The translations under genes were made by a program, and so were the position numbers. Of a stretch of 64,000 bases of DNA, positions 12,201 to 23,079 are shown piece after piece. The stretch spans positions 366,789,165-366,853,164 of the forward strand of contig OW240912.1 in the NCBI GenBank assembly GCA_933207985.1. The letters are read 5' to 3'. Numbering within the stretch: the first letter of the stretch is position 1; every line of letters begins with the position of its first letter. This DNA comes from Pelobates cultripes. Taxonomy: Eukaryota; Chordata; Amphibia; Anura; Pelobatidae. The notes beneath the pieces were generated by a model. That model was not told the origin of the DNA and did no database searches. It was given only the letters and a program-made list of their open reading frames with translations.

Positions 12201-12423
12201 CTAACATAAGTTTAAAGCTCGCTCTGCTAGAGTGCGCCTGCCATTGCTTCCCCCACTCATAGTGAGCCTGAGCGAATGCATCCACAGCGCTCATTGTTCG
12301 TTGGGTCCTTGGCTCCTGCTCCCCTGGCTGTCCCTAGCTCTCCCCTTGCCACGTGCTTACGACTGGGAATCAGATTAATTGTCCATTTCCACGGCACAGA
12401 TTGAAAGGCATAAGAGCTGCAGC

Positions 12424-12425
<2 letters not shown>

Positions 12426-12461
<36 letters not shown>
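12426..12461. repeat. (TA)n microsatellite
   Basis: About 17-18 uninterrupted TA dinucleotides lie in the MRPS31 last intron. Confidence 0.95.
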
Positions 12462-12463
<2 letters not shown>

Positions 12464-13035
12464 CCCTATGACAATATGTATGCATGTTTTCACTGGGTGT
12501 ATCTTTACTAAATAGTGATTTATTTATTTATTTCATGCGGATTGTTCGTTTTACATTTTTGATGTTAAACGCCATGTGTTCCTATAAAGCACTATTTATG
12601 GTATATGCTCAACAGTGATATAGATTCCTATATTAATACACATTTCTTTTATTATATTTTAGCCCGGAATTCCCCTTAATGCTAGCATCTTGTCTGTCTA
12701 AATTTATCTTTTAATATATATATTTTCTCCACTGATATCTGTGTTTTAAGAGAGTTTGAAACACATCTATTTAATTTCAGAGTTTGTCTGATTTTATTAA
12801 TTTTAAATACATTTTTGAACGAATATTTTTTATTTCTGTTCTTACCATTTTGACAATTTGAAATGAGTGGCAAAATTTATATTCTCTATAGTCTCGCATC
12901 CTGTATGACATTTCAAACCAATGACTTGTGTTTTGATATTAACTTTTTACTATAAATTCAGAAAGGAATGTCTTTCTACAAGAAAAAGCAGACCTGAGCT
13001 TTATTTGAACAATCTTTCTCTTCATCTCATTCCAG

Positions 13036-13268
13036 GTTTTGACGAGGAGCAGAATGTAGAATTTCATGAGCACATATTCCTGGACAGGTATCTGGAAGAC
13101 TTTCCAAAGCAGGGACCCATTCGACATTTCATGGAGCTTGTGGTTTGCGGCCTTTCTAAAAACCCATACATTAGTGTCAAGCAGAAGAAGGATCACATAG
13201 ATTGGTTCCGGGATTACTTTGAGGAGAAAAAAGACATTCTAAGGGAGAGTGACGTTTACGTCAACTGA
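13036..13268 (+). CDS. MRPS31: MRPS31 (mS31), last coding exon and stop
   Basis: The acceptor TCATTCCAG ends at 13035. The first two bases complete the glycine codon begun at 4441, after which the frame reads [76 protein letters not shown] and stops at TGA 13266-13268. From memory this matches the C-terminus of vertebrate MRPS31 closely ([39 protein letters not shown]). The protein belongs to the mitochondrial small ribosomal subunit. The frame is also open upstream of the acceptor to 12921, but that part lacks similarity and is intron. Confidence 0.96.
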
Positions 13269-13590
13269 ACAGGAAACAGAGAGGCACTGTTAGTATCTTG
13301 GATTATAACAAATAACACCAAACTCTGGTTCATTTTGGACACTATTCCAGTCCACAGTGTTACCAAAAGCATACAAGGGTCTGTTCACATGCACACAAGG
13401 AATGACATTGCTCACTGATGTCCTGTGGTTACCTAATTGATTTGCTTTTAAAATGGATCTGTCACCTTGAAAAAAAAATAAAAAATCAATCAATATGTTT
13501 TTTTTTTGTTTTTGTTTTTTTGGTGATATCCTTTTTCAGGTCTATCATTATTTTCATGTTTACAACAAATAAAGAAGTAATGATAAAACC
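13269..13590 (+). terminator. MRPS31 3' UTR with polyadenylation signals
   Basis: Two AATAAA hexamers follow the stop, at 13477-13482 (inside an A-rich run) and 13568-13573. The second is followed by a T-poor, A-rich stretch rather than an obvious GT-rich element, so the exact cleavage site is uncertain. A T-run at about 13497-13520 lies between the two. Confidence 0.55.
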
Positions 13591-13696
13591 TGTAAAACGT
13601 AGGAAAAGTAATATTAAAGCAGTAGTCACAAATTCAAAGTGAAGAGCTGGTTAACTATTCACTTAACTGATACTTTAATTACCCTTTACCGATGTT

Positions 13697-13760
13697 GGGC
13701 CGTGCTATGCTGCCCTACAAAAGGAGGGCTTTAACGCTGTTAGGGCAGCATAGCACGCCC
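13697..13760. repeat. Inverted repeat (20-bp arms)
   Basis: The arms are GGGCCGTGCTATGCTGCCCT-like at 13697-13717 and the complementary TAGGGCAGCATAGCACGCCC at 13741-13760, with a single-base bulge and a 23-nt spacer. It lies directly beside the small TTAA MITE at 13783 and may belong to a larger decayed element whose right end (GGTCCTTAAGTGG then TTAA) is at about 13882-13899. Confidence 0.8.
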
Positions 13761-13782
13761 TAATGATTGGGTCTTTCCTTAA

Positions 13783-13851
13783 CCCCTTAAGGACACATGA
13801 CTGTGTGACTTGTCATGATTCCCTTTTATTCCAGATTTGGTCCTTAAGGGG
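13783..13851. mobile_element. Minimal TTAA MITE (69 bp), CCCCTTAAGGAC family
   Basis: It is flanked by TTAA at 13779-13782 and 13852-13855. The ends are CCCCTTAAGGACA and TGGTCCTTAAGGGG. The core TGTCATGATTCCCTTTTATT is shared with 17929-18000 and, with changes, 22194-22265. It has no coding capacity. Confidence 0.88.
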
Positions 13852-14339
13852 TTAAGGATCACATGACTTGGATCGGACTTGGGGTCCTTAAGTGGTTAAA
13901 AATTACCTGCTACCTGTCAAGGCTCTCAGATAAGAAAAAACAGGGAAGGTGAAGAAAAATGATTTCTCTGTATCTTGCATAAATTTTGTACTTTAAGCAA
14001 GTATAAATATATATAATTTTGTGCTCTGTTAAAGTTTTTTTTTTTCTTCAAAAGACAGACCCAGAACTACTTTAATTTCTCTCTTCTTTTTAGGTTCCAA
14101 AACATTTTTCCGAGTTAACCAAATATGCATTTGATATAAAAATGTTGATTGCTAATTAAATGTCTGGAATGAAAAGCACATCTTGAAATGAAAGCAATAT
14201 ATTGGTGACTTTTGCTATGTGTATGGCTAATAATGTCTCTATCCTCATATTACAACCAAATGCTTCCCTGTATAAAGTGAAATGAGATCTTGCACTTTAG
14301 CCATATCATAAAGAATGGAAGCAGAGTTAAAGCTGTTGA

Positions 14340-14847
14340 AGGGACACTATAGGCCACCCAGCTTATTGAAGTGGTCGGAGTGCAGTGTCCCAGGTCCCTT
14401 AAACACTGAGCATGTAATTATTGCAGGTTTTTATAAACTGCTAGGGTTAACTCCAATTCAAGCGACTGTCTACCAGACAGCCACTAGAGGGACTTCCGCA
14501 TCATAACTGACGCTGAATGTCCTTACGCTATCCATGAGGAATTCCAGCGTCACCGAAATCACTATCACATTACATTATTTAATGCTTTAGTATGGGGAAA
14601 TCCTAATGGGAGCATGGCCATAGCCACGCCTGCATATAAGTTCTTCCCCCACCGATGTCAGGACGGGGAGGAGAGAAGGCGGGCCCGAGCCAGCACCGAG
14701 TGACATCAGCGCTGGACCCAGGTAAGTGACAGAAGGTTTTTTTTAACCCTGTCTGTACCATGGGGGACTATGGTGGGGGGGCGTGACAGAGTGGAGGAAG
14801 CTATAGTGTGAATAAAACGAGTGTTTTCCTGGCACTATAGTTTCCCT
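14340..14847. mobile_element. TTAA-class MITE (about 508 bp)
   Basis: The left end AGGGACACTATAG follows a degenerate TTGA at 14336-14339. The right end CTATAGTTTCCCT is followed by TTAA at 14848-14851. The same ATAAAACGAG...TTTTCCTGGCACTATAG right terminus occurs in the other copies. A GC-rich block at 14640-14720 gives spurious frames. Confidence 0.75.
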
Positions 14848-14904
14848 TTAAGACCTGTAAGTGTTAAACCATTCACAGAGCGTCACAAACTAATGGCACT
14901 ATAG

Positions 14905-15042
14905 AAAAATAGAATGTGATGGCCGATAAGAACCATTCGGCCCATCTAGTCTGCCCAATTTTCTAAATACTTTCATTAGTCCCTGGCCTTATGTCCGTCC
15001 TACACATGCTTAAACTCCCTCACTGTGTTAACCTCTTAACTG
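14905..15042 (-). mobile_element. CR1-type LINE 3' tail fragment
   Basis: GAATGTGATGGCCGATAAGA, ACCATTCGGCCCATCTAGTC and CTTTCATTAGTCCCTGGCCTT are the reversed CR1 3' end found complete at 23964-24612. It is about 140 bp and truncated. Confidence 0.88.
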
Positions 15043-16175
15043 GTCCAGTTCAATGAAATTTACTTTAAAGAGTCAGCAAACGATATTATAACTCCAGTTC
15101 AGACAGGGCAAGCATTGCAAATGAAGACGAGACATAGAAACATTGTTTTATTTCTCCTCTTGTCTGAATGCTTTCTGTATGCTGCCTCATAACGAAGTCC
15201 AGGGCGCAAAGATGGAGGCGCTCAGATGCAGGATAAAGAGATGTTGATTTCTACATTTAATTTTCTTTTTCGCACCTCACAAATCCTTTACATTATTATT
15301 AATATTAAATGACCGTTCCTCTTTCATTAGGCAGGTATATCAGTCACACAGGTGCATTTTAGGAAAATAGAAATATTTACAAAATAATACTTTGCAGGTG
15401 GAGCGTCGGCATAAAACGTGGTCTGATGTTGCTTAGCTCCAGCAGAAATGGTACGGTGAATTTGAACTTAGCAGACCTTGAAAATAAACATATTTAACAC
15501 TGTGTACATTGAATAATCGGAATAGTTAATAGATCTCACTGATTGCTGGGTGGTCAAATATTTTTTCAAATAGCAAATATAATTATATAACCATGTTTTC
15601 CACATTCAATAACAATATGTACTGTGGGACGATAAATTATTGATGCGGCTCATTATTTATTTATTTTTTTGCCAACATATCGTAAATATGGTAAAACATT
15701 TTTGGCTTAATTTAATTTACATAAATATTTGCATAAAATACTTCTGTCATTGAGTTTTTTTGTAGTTAGAGCTCTATATTTTTCAGCATTCAGGATAAAA
15801 AAAAAAACTAACTTCATAATGTATAGTGGCATTCTGTCTGTCATAAACTTGTAATATGAGGACAGCAGCATACCCCAGGTCCTGCAGCTGTACCAACTAC
15901 TGCTTGTAGACACTGCAAATGCTGTGAAGCATGGCTGAGAATGATGGGAGTTACAGACCACAGCATGATGAGCACAGGCATGCATTAAGCTTAGCTCTGT
16001 AGCTCTAGGGATAGAATTTTAAACTGCGCTCCTGTGAGCAGCTCTTTGATAGCACATTGCCCCTGCTGTGTTATTCAAACGTGACACTTATGTTTTTTGA
16101 AAATGTACAGTGATGCGTTAGATTGAATGATTGCTGGAAACTTTTTAAGTGAACATTCTATGCAGCAAAGACACT
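15043..16175. other. Intergenic DNA, nothing recognised
   Basis: It is AT-rich with no coding signal. A stretch near 15890-15985 (ATGATGGGAGTTACAGACC) resembles the ends of common amphibian/fish MITEs but lacks a pair. Confidence 0.45.
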
Positions 16176-16179
16176 ACGC

Positions 16180-16316
16180 AGAGGAAGGCAACCTTCGGCA
16201 CTCCAGATGTTGTGACATACACCCCCCGGGATTCTTTGCCAGCATTCTGGCTGTAAAAGCATTATTGGAGATGTAGTCCACAACATCTTTACTGCTGACA
16301 GTTGCTACCCCTGCGC
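16180..16316. mobile_element. Short hAT-like MITE
   Basis: The left end GAGGAAGGCAACCTTCGGCA, followed by CTCCAGATGTTGTGACATAC, is mirrored by GTAGTCCACAACATCTTTAC ... GTTGCTACCCCTG at the right, giving an imperfect palindrome of about 137 bp. The flanks (ACACTACG and CGCTACAG) are not an exact duplication, so the superfamily is a guess from the CAGAGG/CCCCTG-like termini. Confidence 0.5.
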
Positions 16317-17928
16317 TACAGCTTGGTTGGCTGTGAGTGTGTACTCAATCCCCAGCACTTTTAGGTTGGATGATAATTGGCGTTGATGTGCAGCTGTGTT
16401 ATTCCCATATTATTAAAGCAGCTGAGGAAGCATGGTAGAGCCCTGGTTTATGTCACTCTCTTTCCATACTGTTATATTAACAGGGAACAGTACCAGGACA
16501 ATCTAGTGAGCATAACAGTTGGTGTATGTGTTCTGTTCATTGCTGTGTTTGTTTGTGATTTGTAGCAGACATTCAATGTATTCAATGCGGCCATTTTACA
16601 CATGTCTAGCACAAACTTCACTGAGCAATTGAAAGTGCCATTTCAATTAAGGGTAGTAACTAAGATTTAGTACTCCTGTATACTATATTTTATTAGAACT
16701 TTTTAAAGTTATTTAACACCTTTAAAATTAGGCAAAGCCCTTGTGCCAGTCCTGATATTTAGTAACATTATTTATCTCGCGTTAAGTGCATTAACACCAC
16801 ACGTCTTGGAAAATTAAAATAATTTTGGCCTTGTATTTTTATATATTTTTTTTATGTTTATATTAGAAAATAGCAGGAGGTGCGGAGCTAGCAGCCACAC
16901 TGTTCAGTCGCACTTCCCTCGAGCTTCGAGTGAAATTTCTTACAAATTCGTTCTAAAGCCAAGAGAATCTGTATTTAACCGACACACACCATTCTCGATT
17001 GCTTCCTGCAGTCATGGGGCATTGGAATAAGAAATCTAAAGCGGATAAACCCTCTACAACCGCTGATATCGGGGAGCTGCTATGGAGGCTGCAATCCACC
17101 CAGAGACCCATGATGGTGATGTCCTCATATAGGCCCTTGCAAACATCTAGCGAGTATTCCCTGTTGGATGCGGGGAACTGTGCTACCCAAGAGATTGGAA
17201 GAGTATCAGCACACATCAGAGCTGAATACAGATGCCCATGAGGTTTGTTTGACAAGCCTGGAGCAGCAGCTTTTGGCCCTGCAGTGCTCTCAGGGGCAAA
17301 CCCAAGAACACTCGGTGGCCCTGGAAGATAGGAAGCGCTGGCAGATCATATGGATGGGGCATTGTGATGTCACATGATGGTCAGAGCATATGAGGGGGCG
17401 GCAATATTTGTTTACCTAGGGCGGCAAAAATCGTTGCACCGGCCCTGATGGGAGTTATGATTTAGGAGTTACATTAGTAAAAAAAAACAAAAAAAAACAC
17501 ATTGTTAAGGGAGTTGGGGTGACACCGTGAGTTACCGCACTGGGTGACACCAACCCTAGTACCGCCACTGGTCTGGGTGCATGTAGTTAATGACAAGATA
17601 AGGAAAACCCATATGGATAGGAGAGTAAATAAAGCACCTGATAATATAATACAATGAAAAGTATATGGTCGTAGTAGACTATGTGCAGGAGTCAAACAAT
17701 CCATGCTGTCGTGCAAGGCTGTTATTCTTTGAGAATTGTATAGAAAGCAAAGCAAGCTGTGTCAAGGTAAATCAGCTAAGCTGTGAACATGTAAGAAGTA
17801 CATTAGTAGAGGGAGGATGGGTGAAGGATTAAGGCAGATTCCTATGTACCGTATATATCCAATAAAGAGCCCTATCAGGCTTAGAAATGATTATTAAATA
17901 TACTTAAAGAGGTATTGTATTAATTTAA

Positions 17929-18000
17929 CCCCCTAAGGACACATCACATGTGTGACATGTCATGATTCCCTTTTATTCCAGAAGTTTGGTCCTTAAGGGG
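17929..18000. mobile_element. Minimal TTAA MITE (72 bp), CCCCTTAAGGAC family
   Basis: TTAA lies at 17925-17928 and 18001-18004. The ends are CCCCCTAAGGAC and GGTCCTTAAGGGG. The core TGACATGTCATGATTCCCTT matches the 13783 copy. Confidence 0.88.
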
Positions 18001-18379
18001 TTAATCATCTCATGCAGTGTGCATGGTTGGGATGCAGTAAGTGATATAGGGAAAGTATTGGTTTGGCTAAAATCATCAAGGAGGTGGGATGGGGGTAGGG
18101 CTCCTGCGTCCAAAATACAGGGTGCTCCACCTGGCTCTCAGGTAGCGTTTGTTCCCCTTAGTCTCAGACACCTTCCCTCCAAAAAGCGCTCTCCTGGTCT
18201 CAAAGTGGTGCAAAACCACGGACCAAGTTTGTCCAGGAACCGCACAGTCACCTCATGCCAAAAACAGTTCCATAACATTCGTGGCAAAGTACCGCTGATG
18301 ACCATTCGTGGGTTTGGTTCATGCGAATGGCCGACAGGGAGCTAGCGTTCAGTTCTATTTGAATGAAGTGAAATGCTGA

Positions 18380-18970
18380 AGATTAGAGCATCTCAGAAGA
18401 GATACCGACAGAGGAGCTCCCACATTTGGTGCGGCGCCTGCTGGTGACACTGCTATCCCCAAAGCCGGCCAAGAATATTGTACTGGATGGAGTGTTCCGC
18501 ATCCCTAAACCGAAGAAAGCACCAGAAACAGCTACAAGAGAGATGGTGATGCGTTTCCAGCAAAACAAAGACAAGGCTGCGATGCAGTCCGCACTAAAGG
18601 GGACTCCCCAATACACCTTTGAGAACATGACACTCACATTCTACACAGATCTCTCAGGAGGCACGCTGTTCTGAAGGAAATCGTTCCACCCCTTAACCTC
18701 CCTACTGCAAGAGCGTACCATATGCTACAGCTGGCATTCATCCCGGATCCTGCTGGTCACCCACAACAATACCTCCTACAAGATCCAGGACATGATGGAC
18801 ATGCACGCACTTCTGGGGACCCTTGGCCTCCCGCAAGGCTCCCTGCCACCTCTTGGACACAAGAAAAAGCCAACAGAAAAGCACAGATGGGACCCGGTGA
18901 CCATCATCCCATTTGTTCCCTGGTGGTCTGAGTCCGATGCTTATGCTGCAGCCACAACCTGAGGTCGATT
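18380..18970 (+). pseudogene. L1 ORF1-like RNA-binding domain, frame-broken
   Basis: The open part 18426-18674 reads ...NIVLDGVFRIPKPKKAPETA then REMVMRFQQNKDKAAMQSAL and FENMTLTFYTDLSGGTLF. This follows the L1 ORF1 pattern (a DRAHRIPKP-like motif, a DVIVRF-like strand, then an LFADLS.ATL-like motif). After a stop at 18672 the similarity continues in another frame (FHPLTSLLQ-like, about 18685-18960). The N-terminal region begins at 17014. It is a non-functional copy. Confidence 0.65.
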
Positions 18971-19509
18971 GCGGACTACCTAAACACACTTACCTATTAG
19001 TGTTTTAGAAGTGTTGTAGAAGTTTCTGATTTCTTTTAGTTAAAAAAGTTTTTTACATTTCTGGTAATGCAAATGTGCACTCCGTAATCAGATTTGAGCC
19101 TCGTTGAGGGCCCTATTATTTTAAATGTGCCGAGTCGTTACTCCTCTTAGTATGTAGTCTCCTAGTTATTGGAGGACTGAGAACCATAAGTAGGGTTCCA
19201 CTAGCCTTAATCCCTAACCAATTCCATCTTGTCCCTGCTGGTTGGCCCTAATACGCAAGGGTAGCATTAAAGGCCCTAGTCAAGCTGAATTTACATCAAC
19301 CCTAGCAGGCTGAACCGAGCTGATAGTACCACAGTCATAAAAAAAAATTAAAAACCTCATCTCACTTTCGACACTGAGACTGTTTATTTTATATTGTTAT
19401 GTTTGCCATGTGTTGTAATACCTGTACGGCGGTCTTTATCCTATAACGGCATCCTCATAATTTGTGAGAATGAGGATCAATAAATAAAGAATTAAAAACT
19501 TTTTGAAAA

Positions 19510-20575
19510 AGTGGGAAACAAATTGTGCACACATTGAAAAGAAAACAAGTTATTTTGCTCAGGAATATTAAAATAATTATCTTTATATTACACCGTCCTT
19601 CCACTTATAAGATTAAATTAAGGCTACACATATAAGCACATTCATTTTGTTGGATAGTGGGGATTCATTTGTATAACAGAAACATTTTATTAAGAATTTA
19701 CTTTTTTGCCATTTATAATATAAGCTTTAAATCACTCTAGGTATGTCAAGAACTAATTACAAGTACTGAGTGGCAACACATTTGTGCTGTACAATTATCT
19801 TCCTATAATTACACACCCCGCCGTGTCATATTTTCCAGTTTATTACTGAAGCAATTAATAAATGGCAATTCCTGTAATGAAAGGTTAAGAACATAAAAAT
19901 TCTAATTGAACAGTAACTATAAGAATCTTTGGCAGACATTGTGCTAAAGTACTAGTAAGGTGGCTAGAAATTTGAAATGTTCTTTTTTCACTCGCCGTGG
20001 TTAGATGGAAAATGTAACTTGTAATCGCTACTTTTTCAGTGTATATCAATATTATATTCAAATAGCACCAACGTATTCTGCCATGCGTAGAAATAAAAAA
20101 ATAAAAAAGTTAACCTGTGTTCTTTCCCAAATGCCTATACACATTTAAATAACTGGAGGCTTTTTAGTATTACTCCAATGGCCATTTAAGTGTAAGCTCA
20201 CCTGCCACGTCAAAGCAAACCTGTACTAAGGAGTGAATATTAATGATTTAAAAACTAAATTGCAAAATTCACACTAAAGTTACCCAACTGTTGCTATTGC
20301 CGAGTTTACGATTTTTTTTTCCAAATCAGCTGTTGTTGACCTAAATTGGGTGGATATACCTGTCCACAAAGAGCCATAGACTTGGTGCATATCCTCCTCT
20401 AAGCACAAAAAGGTCTATATGTTAAAGAGCATAGACTAAGTTCAGTACTTGGTGAACCATAATCATAAAAAACAAGACTTGACCTTGCATGAGCTTTGAG
20501 ACCAGGTTCAGAGATGCTTTTCCTTAAAATTCATAATTTGAATATGATGTTTTTGATTTAATTTTCTTCAACCAG
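19510..20575. other. Intergenic AT-rich DNA, nothing recognised
   Basis: No open frames of note, terminal repeats or arrays were found. Confidence 0.5.
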
Positions 20576-20599
20576 GAAAAGTGATCATTCTTCTCTAGA

Positions 20600-21592
20600 C
20601 TCATTTCTTTCTCTCTACCTCACTCTTTGACACCCTCCTCATCTTTACCAGCCTTTTCTTCCCCATTCCCATCTGTCTCTTTCTCCCTTCCTAACCATAT
20701 GTTTCTTTCCCCATGAAACGTTTATTCTCTCTCACCATCCCAGCTCCATCTCTTTCTCCCTTCCTAACCATATGTTTCTTTCCCCATGAAACGTTTATTC
20801 TCTCTCACCATCCCAGCTCCATATCTATCCATACAAACGCTATCTCTCACCACCCCAGCTTCATCTCTCTCCATACAAACTCTCTTACCACCCCAGCTCC
20901 ATCTCTCTCCATACAAACTCTCTCTCACCACCCCAGCTCCATCTCTCTCCATTCAAACTCTCTCTCTCACCACCCCAGCTCCATCTCTTTCCATTCAAAT
21001 TCTTACTCTCACCACTACAGCTCCATTTCTCTCCATACAAACTCTCTCCCACAACCCCAGCTCCATCTTTCTCTATACACTCTCTCTCACCACCCCACCT
21101 CCATCTCTCTCCATACAAACTCTCCATCTCACATCCCAGCTCCATCTCTCAAAATACAAACTCTCTCTCTCCATGCAAACTCTTTCTCACCATCCCAGCT
21201 CCATCTTTCTCCATGCAAACGCTCTTTCTCACCATCCTAGCTCCATCTTTCTCCATACAAACTATCTCTCTCACCATCCCAGCTCCATCTCTCTCCATAC
21301 AAACTCTCTCTCTCTCACAACCCCATCTCCATCTCTCTCCATACAAACTTTCCATCTCACATCCAAGCTCCATCTCTCTCTATTCAAACTTTCTCACTTC
21401 CTAGCTCCCTCTCTCTCCATGCAAACTCTCTTTCTCATCATCCCAGCTCCATCTTTCTCCATGCAAACACTCTCTCTCACCATCCCAGCTCCATCTCTCT
21501 CCATTTAAACTCTCTCTCTCACCACCTGAGCTCCATCTCTCTCCATTCAAATTCTCTCTTTCACTCTCACCACTCCAGCTCCATCTCTTTTT
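20600..21592. repeat. Large C/T-rich minisatellite, period about 39-45 bp
   Basis: About 20 units are built on CACCACCCCAGCTCCATCTC followed by TCTCCATACAAACTCTCTC. An initial larger duplication (about 73 bp, ATATGTTTCTTTCCCCATGA ...) lies at 20697-20822. Because the unit lacks stops in several frames, long repetitive frames appear on both strands (up to 240 codons). They reflect the repeat and are not genes. Confidence 0.93.
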
Positions 21593-22193
21593 TTTAGACC
21601 TATTTTCACCCTCTCACAGTCCCGCCATCAAGAAATGATTATGCCTCCCACTGTGAATTGTGGCATAATTATCATCGTTTCTGCATACATGCAGCTGCAA
21701 CTCAGCTCCATTGTAGTGAAATGTCCGAGGAGGTCTATTGAGGAAACAGAACGGCTTAAAATGTATTTACCCCATACGCTCCTCCAGTAGGCATCCATAT
21801 ATCACACCACTAGGGAGCTAGACTTTGCTGGCTGGGAAACTTAACTGCACACATCTTTGCCCTAAATATCCCTGGCTGCTGGGGTGGGGCTGGCCTTTGT
21901 GCTCCCCCTGGGTAAGCCTCTGTACGGTTACCAAGCTGGATTCTGTCTGTACAATACCCTAATATGTCTTAAATTACAAGGGCCATATACAAGTTTACAA
22001 AAAAAGCATAAATTAAGTTTATATCATATCAAAGAATAATGTTTCATTATAGTGCTCCTATAAACAGATAACCTGCTTAGCTTGACAGATGCATATAAAT
22101 ATAGTTATTATTGTTATTATTATCATTATGTTGTTTTTTTTCAGTAAGCCCGCTTGCACTTAGCTTGTTTTGGACAGAAGTTACTTTACTTAA

Positions 22194-22265
22194 CCCCTTA
22201 AGGACACACGCTGGAAATATTCCGTCATGATTCTCTTTTATTACAGAAGTTGTGTCCTTAAGGGG
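22194..22265. mobile_element. Minimal TTAA MITE (72 bp), CCCCTTAAGGAC family
   Basis: TTAA lies at 22190-22193 and 22266-22269. The ends are CCCCTTAAGGACAC and TGTCCTTAAGGGG. The core GTCATGATTCTCTTTTATTA is a diverged version of the core in the other two small copies. Confidence 0.88.
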
Positions 22266-22904
22266 TTAAATATCTTAATGTGCTCATCAAGTATCTGACC
22301 GCTCAGTATGAAATGGAGCGTTTCTATCAATCTCTCAAAATAGGAATAATCTCTCACTCTCTAATGTATCAAGAGTTAACTGTGGTCTGCTTCTCTGTGT
22401 TTACGGTTTATTGTAATCGCTATTAATTTTATGACATGGAAACACAGATAAATAACCATGTTGGATTTTGTGTAAGAAGGAAGTTCCTTATTAGGGATCT
22501 GTGATACTACTATAAAGCTCTTTGTTTAAACCAACGCACAATGCTTGTATCACTATAGTAACACAATGCGTTGAAGCCAGTAGGCACGCATGTTGCTAAG
22601 CTATTGATGCATCTCACTTTATACAGGAGACTGGTAACAATAGGGGGCGCGTGATCTCCAAATAATCTAGCCACAGGCTATGACTACCCCAATGTGCTCA
22701 AGGCAGGTATTATTGTCAGTTATATAAGTACACGAGTTATACAAAAGGCAATCACTGAAAATAAGTGTTAGAAAATGCTGTGGACAAGTTGTATAAAAAA
22801 TCACACAAAAAAATAAGAACCCACAAAGTGATATTGTATACGTTTACTATAACATGAAAATACCCATTGCATTATATCTGAAATTTTAACCAATCAAACT
22901 CTGA

Positions 22905-23066
22905 CTAGAGATGTCGCGAACCGTCCGCGAACTTCTCGTGAACGGTTCGCCACGAGCTGTTCGCGGCGAACTCCGGTCAGCTAACACGTCCCGGCCAATC
23001 TCCAGCAGACCCTCCCTTCCAGACCCTCCTACTTCCTGGACAGCATCCATGTTTCGCGACATCTCT
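22905..23066. mobile_element. Short hAT-like MITE (162 bp) with 8-bp target duplication
   Basis: Inverted ends AGAGATGTCGCGAA and TTCGCGACATCTCT are flanked by AACTCTGA at 22897-22904 and 23067-23074. The interior is rich in TTCGCG/CGCGAA words and is strongly self-complementary near the left end (GAACCGTCCGCGAACTTCTC). An 8-bp duplication supports hAT-type mobilisation. Confidence 0.8.
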
Positions 23067-23079
23067 AACTCTGACCTTG

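Larger units (their letters stand above)
4442..13035 (+). other. MRPS31 last intron (8.6 kb)
   Basis: The GTGAGT donor follows the exon ending at 4441, and an acceptor (TCATTCCAG) precedes 13036. The phase-1 split glycine codon is maintained across it. The intron is built largely from transposable elements: a hAT MITE at 4694-6126, an L1-like ORF1-only element with a nested TTAA MITE at 7407-9378, a possible L1-like tail near 11340, a Tc1-like fragment and an L2-like tail. Much of 6520-7330 and 9380-10530 is plain AT-rich sequence in which I see nothing else. Confidence 0.85.
16868..19505 (+). mobile_element. L1-like element with ORF1 remnants only, interrupted by other repeats
   Basis: A GC-rich leader (about 16873-16990) leads into an ORF1-like start at 17014 (MGHWNKKSKADKPSTTADIG). 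The RNA-binding half of ORF1 resumes at about 18370-18970, and the element ends with AATAAATAAAGAATTAAAAA at about 19478. Between the halves (about 17390-18340) is unrelated material including a small TTAA MITE. No ORF2 coding is visible between ORF1 and the tail, as in the element at 7407-9378. Confidence 0.55.

Noticed and set aside
12921..13035. Upstream part of the 115-codon frame as MRPS31 coding sequence
   Set aside because: The sequence before the TCATTCCAG acceptor has no similarity to the protein, and the phase with the exon at 4298 requires splicing at 13036.
20713..21508. Long repetitive frames (175 and 240 codons) as a possible repetitive protein
   Set aside because: They follow a tandem DNA repeat that is open in several frames on both strands; there is no start context, domain or non-repeat flanking coding sequence.
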